Shown here: one piece after another, positions 56,214-64,000 of the stretch | Numbering within the stretch: the first letter of the stretch is position 1 | Layout of the letters: the number at the start of each line of letters is the position of its first letter | Source: Metarhizium brunneum | Lineage: Eukaryota > Ascomycota > Sordariomycetes > Hypocreales > Clavicipitaceae | DNA: 64,000 bases | Assembly: GCF_013426205.1 (NCBI RefSeq) | Contig: NC_089425.1 | Coordinates: forward strand, 2,604,001 to 2,668,000 | Reading direction: 5' to 3' | Notes under the pieces: model-generated | Told to the model about the DNA's origin: nothing | The model's database searches: none | Seen by the model: only the letters and a program-made list of their open reading frames with translations | Program-made: the position numbers and the translations under genes

Positions 56214-57225
56214 TGTGTCCTGTGTGTTTTGAATGTGGATGCGGCTGGAAGATTTGTAGTAGTAGCTGGACGATGGCGAGTCCTTGATGCTTTGGCTGTG
56301 GAGCGAAAAGTCTGGGACGCTTTGCCGCGGTGTTTATTTTGGCGCTGTTGCCTCAATGCTGGCCATTCCGGCTTCGTTTGTTGTGTGCTTGGGTAGTAAT
56401 GATGCAATGAAGTGTTTATGCTGGCTTTCGGCATCTTGCTGAACTTGATTGGCCGTGGATGAAGCAGACGTTGTTGATGTTGTAGAATAGCGGCTGTTTA
56501 TGTGCCATCACAGAGGCTGCAAGTTGCATGTGTGACTTGAACACACCATTGGTCTTTTCGGCCGTACCCGGTCAAAGGCTATGGCACCAGAGACCATGTC
56601 CAAGAAGTCCAAGTTGCCTTTTCCATCACTTTTCTTGCCGGGGGGCGAGAATAGGCGTTGAGAAATGCTGGCATTCAAGCAAATATGACTTGCATAGCGT
56701 CAATAATACAGTGGTGGCATAACTAAGTCTTGGCCAACCCGCTTTATGCATCGTTGACGGCCAAGTCGGTATGGAGCTTGACGGCTCCGCCATGTGCCAT
56801 GTGTGCAATGTACATTGTACATGTACCTACTCCACCGATGGGCAGGCAGGCACGGCTGGGCCATCGGGGTGACCCGACGATTCGGGCAACACCGCACACA
56901 TTTGGTGCATGTCGTGCCGGCCCGACGTGTTTGGCGACAGCAATTGACACTTTTCAATCTTCTTAAGAACCTCATTTCCACTCTCCCATCTCCATCCTGC
57001 TTCTCTATCAAAGACCTCATTTTCCACTCCCCCATCTCCACCCTGCTTCTCTATCAAAGACCTCATTTTCCACTCTCCCATCTCCACCCTGCTTCTCTAT
57101 CAAAGACCTCATTTTCCACTCTCTCATCTCCACCCTGCTCCTCTATCAAAAGACAGCCAATTTCATCATCCAGGACCAGCCCTGCCCATATTCCCACATA
57201 CACCAAGGATTCCCCGTCATCCGCC
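56214..57225. promoter_or_regulatory. Promoter region of the ureidoglycine aminohydrolase gene
   Basis: 1.0 kb, with a CT-rich minisatellite in its last 260 bp. The frame of the downstream gene is open through the repeats, but the repeat period is not a multiple of three, so it is leader or promoter, not coding. No other gene seen. Confidence 0.45.
56970..57152. repeat. CT-rich minisatellite, four copies of about 46 bp
   Basis: Copies begin at 56970, 57015, 57061 and 57107, each starting CCTCATTT and ending near CTCTATCAAAGA. They are nearly identical and lie 75-255 bp upstream of the ATG at 57226. Confidence 0.9.
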
Positions 57226-58059
57226 ATGGGCGACAACAATGTCAGGTCGTACTTTGCTCCGGCAGGCGGACTGCCGCCGCAGACACAGCTTCTCACCGAC
57301 CGCGCCATGTTTACCGAGGCATACGCCGTGATCCCAAAGGGCACCTTCAGCGACATCGTCACGAGCTCTCTGCCCTTCTGGGACCAGACGAGACTGTGGG
57401 TGATTGCCCGTCCGCTGTCGGGCTTCGCGGAAACCTTTTCGCAATACATCATGGAGGTTCAGCCCGGTGGCGGCAGCGACCGCCCCGAACTAGATGACGG
57501 CGCACAAGGCGTACTGTTCGTCGTCGAAGGCAGTGTAACCATCACCATGGCAGACGAGAAACACGTCCTCGCCGAAGGCGGCTATGCCTATCTGCCGCCG
57601 AAAAGCGGCTGGACCCTACGCAACACAGCTGCCACCACGGCCCGTTTCCACTGGATACGCAAAGCCTATGAATACGTCGACGGGCTTGGTACGCCTGAGC
57701 CTCTTTTTCTCAACGAAAATGACATTGCACCTTGCGAAATGCTGGGGACCAACGGTGCTTGGGCAACGACACGCTTTGTCGATCCCTGCGATCTGCGCCA
57801 TGACATGCATGTCAACATTGTCACCTTTGAGCCTGGCGGTGTCATCCCGTTCGCGGAAACCCACGTCATGGAACACGGACTCTATGTGCTGCAAGGCAAA
57901 GCCGTCTACCGCCTGAATCAGGACTGGGTCGAGGTGGAGGCAGGCGACTTCATGTGGCTGCGCGCCTTTTGCCCGCAGGCGTGCTACGCGGGCGGCCCTG
58001 GCAAGTTCCGTTACCTGCTTTACAAGGATGTGAACCGGCACATGAAGCTCTCGAGATAG
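57226..58059 (+). CDS. (S)-ureidoglycine aminohydrolase (bicupin, AllE/YlbA/UGLYAH-like)
   Basis: Intronless, 277 aa from the ATG at 57226. Family strings span the whole protein: YFAPAGGLPPQTQLL, AYAVIPKGTFSDIVTS, RLWVIARPLSGFAETFSQYI, LFVVEGSVTITM and GGYAYLPP in the first cupin; PGGVIPFAETHVMEHGLYVL in the second, with the expected metal ligands Glu-His...His. The enzyme converts (S)-ureidoglycine to (S)-ureidoglycolate plus ammonia, using Mn2+, in the plant and bacterial allantoin pathway. Fungi usually make ureidoglycolate directly with allantoicase, so a protein this close to the bacterial form is noteworthy and may be an ancient transfer; that is inference. It could feed the ureidoglycolate lyase at 18797-19525. 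No targeting signal seen. Confidence 0.88.
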   Translation: MGDNNVRSYFAPAGGLPPQTQLLTDRAMFTEAYAVIPKGTFSDIVTSSLPFWDQTRLWVIARPLSGFAETFSQYIMEVQPGGGSDRPELDDGAQGVLFVVEGSVTITMADEKHVLAEGGYAYLPPKSGWTLRNTAATTARFHWIRKAYEYVDGLGTPEPLFLNENDIAPCEMLGTNGAWATTRFVDPCDLRHDMHVNIVTFEPGGVIPFAETHVMEHGLYVLQGKAVYRLNQDWVEVEAGDFMWLRAFCPQACYAGGPGKFRYLLYKDVNRHMKLSR

Positions 58060-58947
58060 GTAGCGCCAGGCTTGGTCTACATCTGTTGATGCAATCTTGT
58101 GGCCTGGAGATGCAAGGAAACCACCTAGTGAATCAAGCCTGGAATAGGCTCGGCTAGGAAGATGGAGGGCTACGTCTCAATTTCGGCAGGCAGTCCAAGT
58201 CAAAGCCTCGAAAATGCCTGTCATGGGTGGCTTGGATCTTTGGATTGAAGAATGCTGCCGAGGAACTACTGGCAGGAAAATAGCTGTTCACCGGACAAAA
58301 TACCTGGCCATTGCGTCACAAACTATAATATACCAATGCATATTAGTGTATATTTACATGTAGACAAATATTCTGCCAAAGGCTGTACATCCATTGTTTC
58401 TGCCCGCAGGTGAACTTGTGTGTTCGCGGCTAGGATCATCTTTACCCCTTGGATGGCGTTCCATTCTCCAAAGGTTGACAAGATGAGCAAGAGAATCAAG
58501 AGGGGCACTGGATTATTGTGAATGCATGACCGGATATTCTGTGCTTTTCCCATAAAAAGACCTCTAGGGTAGCGCAGCCAAAGCATTATATTTACGGACA
58601 TAGTTAGTCAATATTTCGACATCTTTTCTACAAGCATGACACCATAAGCATAGTCTTTGCTTTAACTTTAGGTATTTTGACGAGCAATAGAACTGCCTTT
58701 CCCCTTTTTATGAGTCTCCCCTAACATGGTACACTGATGAAGATGAGGGAACAGCGGCACAGACGAAGCCAGTTCTCAAACATAAACCCTACAAGATAGA
58801 CCACGGTTCTGGACAAAACTGTCCGAAAATCGCTCCAGGGCTCCAACAAACGTAACGGTTCCGTGGCCCATGGACTCTCAGCCTGTAGATGATTCTACCC
58901 CATGCAGCCCACTGCTCCAACGTACAAGTGGCGGCGTAGTCGTCAGC
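58060..58947. other. Convergent 3' region
   Basis: 888 bp between two convergent genes. It is AT-rich around 58320-58720. No gene recognised. Confidence 0.4.

Positions 58948-64000
<5,053 letters not shown>

Overview
The window looks like nuclear DNA of a filamentous ascomycete, most likely a hypocrealean Sordariomycete (Metarhizium/Pochonia-like clavicipitoid). This is inferred from the mix of proteins, moderate GC, and short introns (about 47-185 bp) with GTAWGT-type donors, CTRAC branch points and YAG acceptors. No ribosomal RNA, tRNA, CRISPR array or intact transposon was recognised. All gene models are hand-spliced from the DNA.

Positions 1-42,000 are gene-dense and mostly housekeeping: a truncated unknown gene, the mitochondrial rRNA methyltransferase MRM1, two GPI-type cysteine-rich surface proteins, a GFA/CENP-V-fold protein, a DUF1365 membrane protein, MBF1, a small acidic unknown, coatomer epsilon, ribosomal protein eL42, a 2H phosphoesterase, ureidoglycolate lyase (DAL3 type) divergent from an MFS carrier, a DOMON-cytochrome b561 protein, a secreted-type PLC-like phosphodiesterase, a membrane J-protein, a second MFS carrier, the PC4-type coactivator SUB1, a PXA-PX-nexin protein and a septation-type (Uds1-like) coiled-coil protein.

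Positions 41,839-54,201 form a 12.4 kb stretch in which no credible gene was found. It ends at a striking small secreted-protein gene (54,202-54,825): a signal peptide followed by three 45-residue, six-cysteine units, each ending in a dibasic RR site, plus a divergent fourth cysteine module. The units differ at many synonymous positions but almost never in amino acids, so the peptide sequence is strongly constrained. It resembles a Kex2-processed repeat precursor.

After it come FMP52, a bicupin (S)-ureidoglycine aminohydrolase of the bacterial/plant type (with a 46-bp minisatellite just upstream), and a convergent 2,3-dihydroxybenzoate-decarboxylase-type amidohydrolase. The last 4 kb has no recognisable gene. 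Two enzymes of ureide (purine nitrogen) breakdown therefore lie in one window, about 38 kb apart. A palindrome-forming 9-mer, TACGGAGTA, is scattered through the non-coding DNA far more often than chance predicts.
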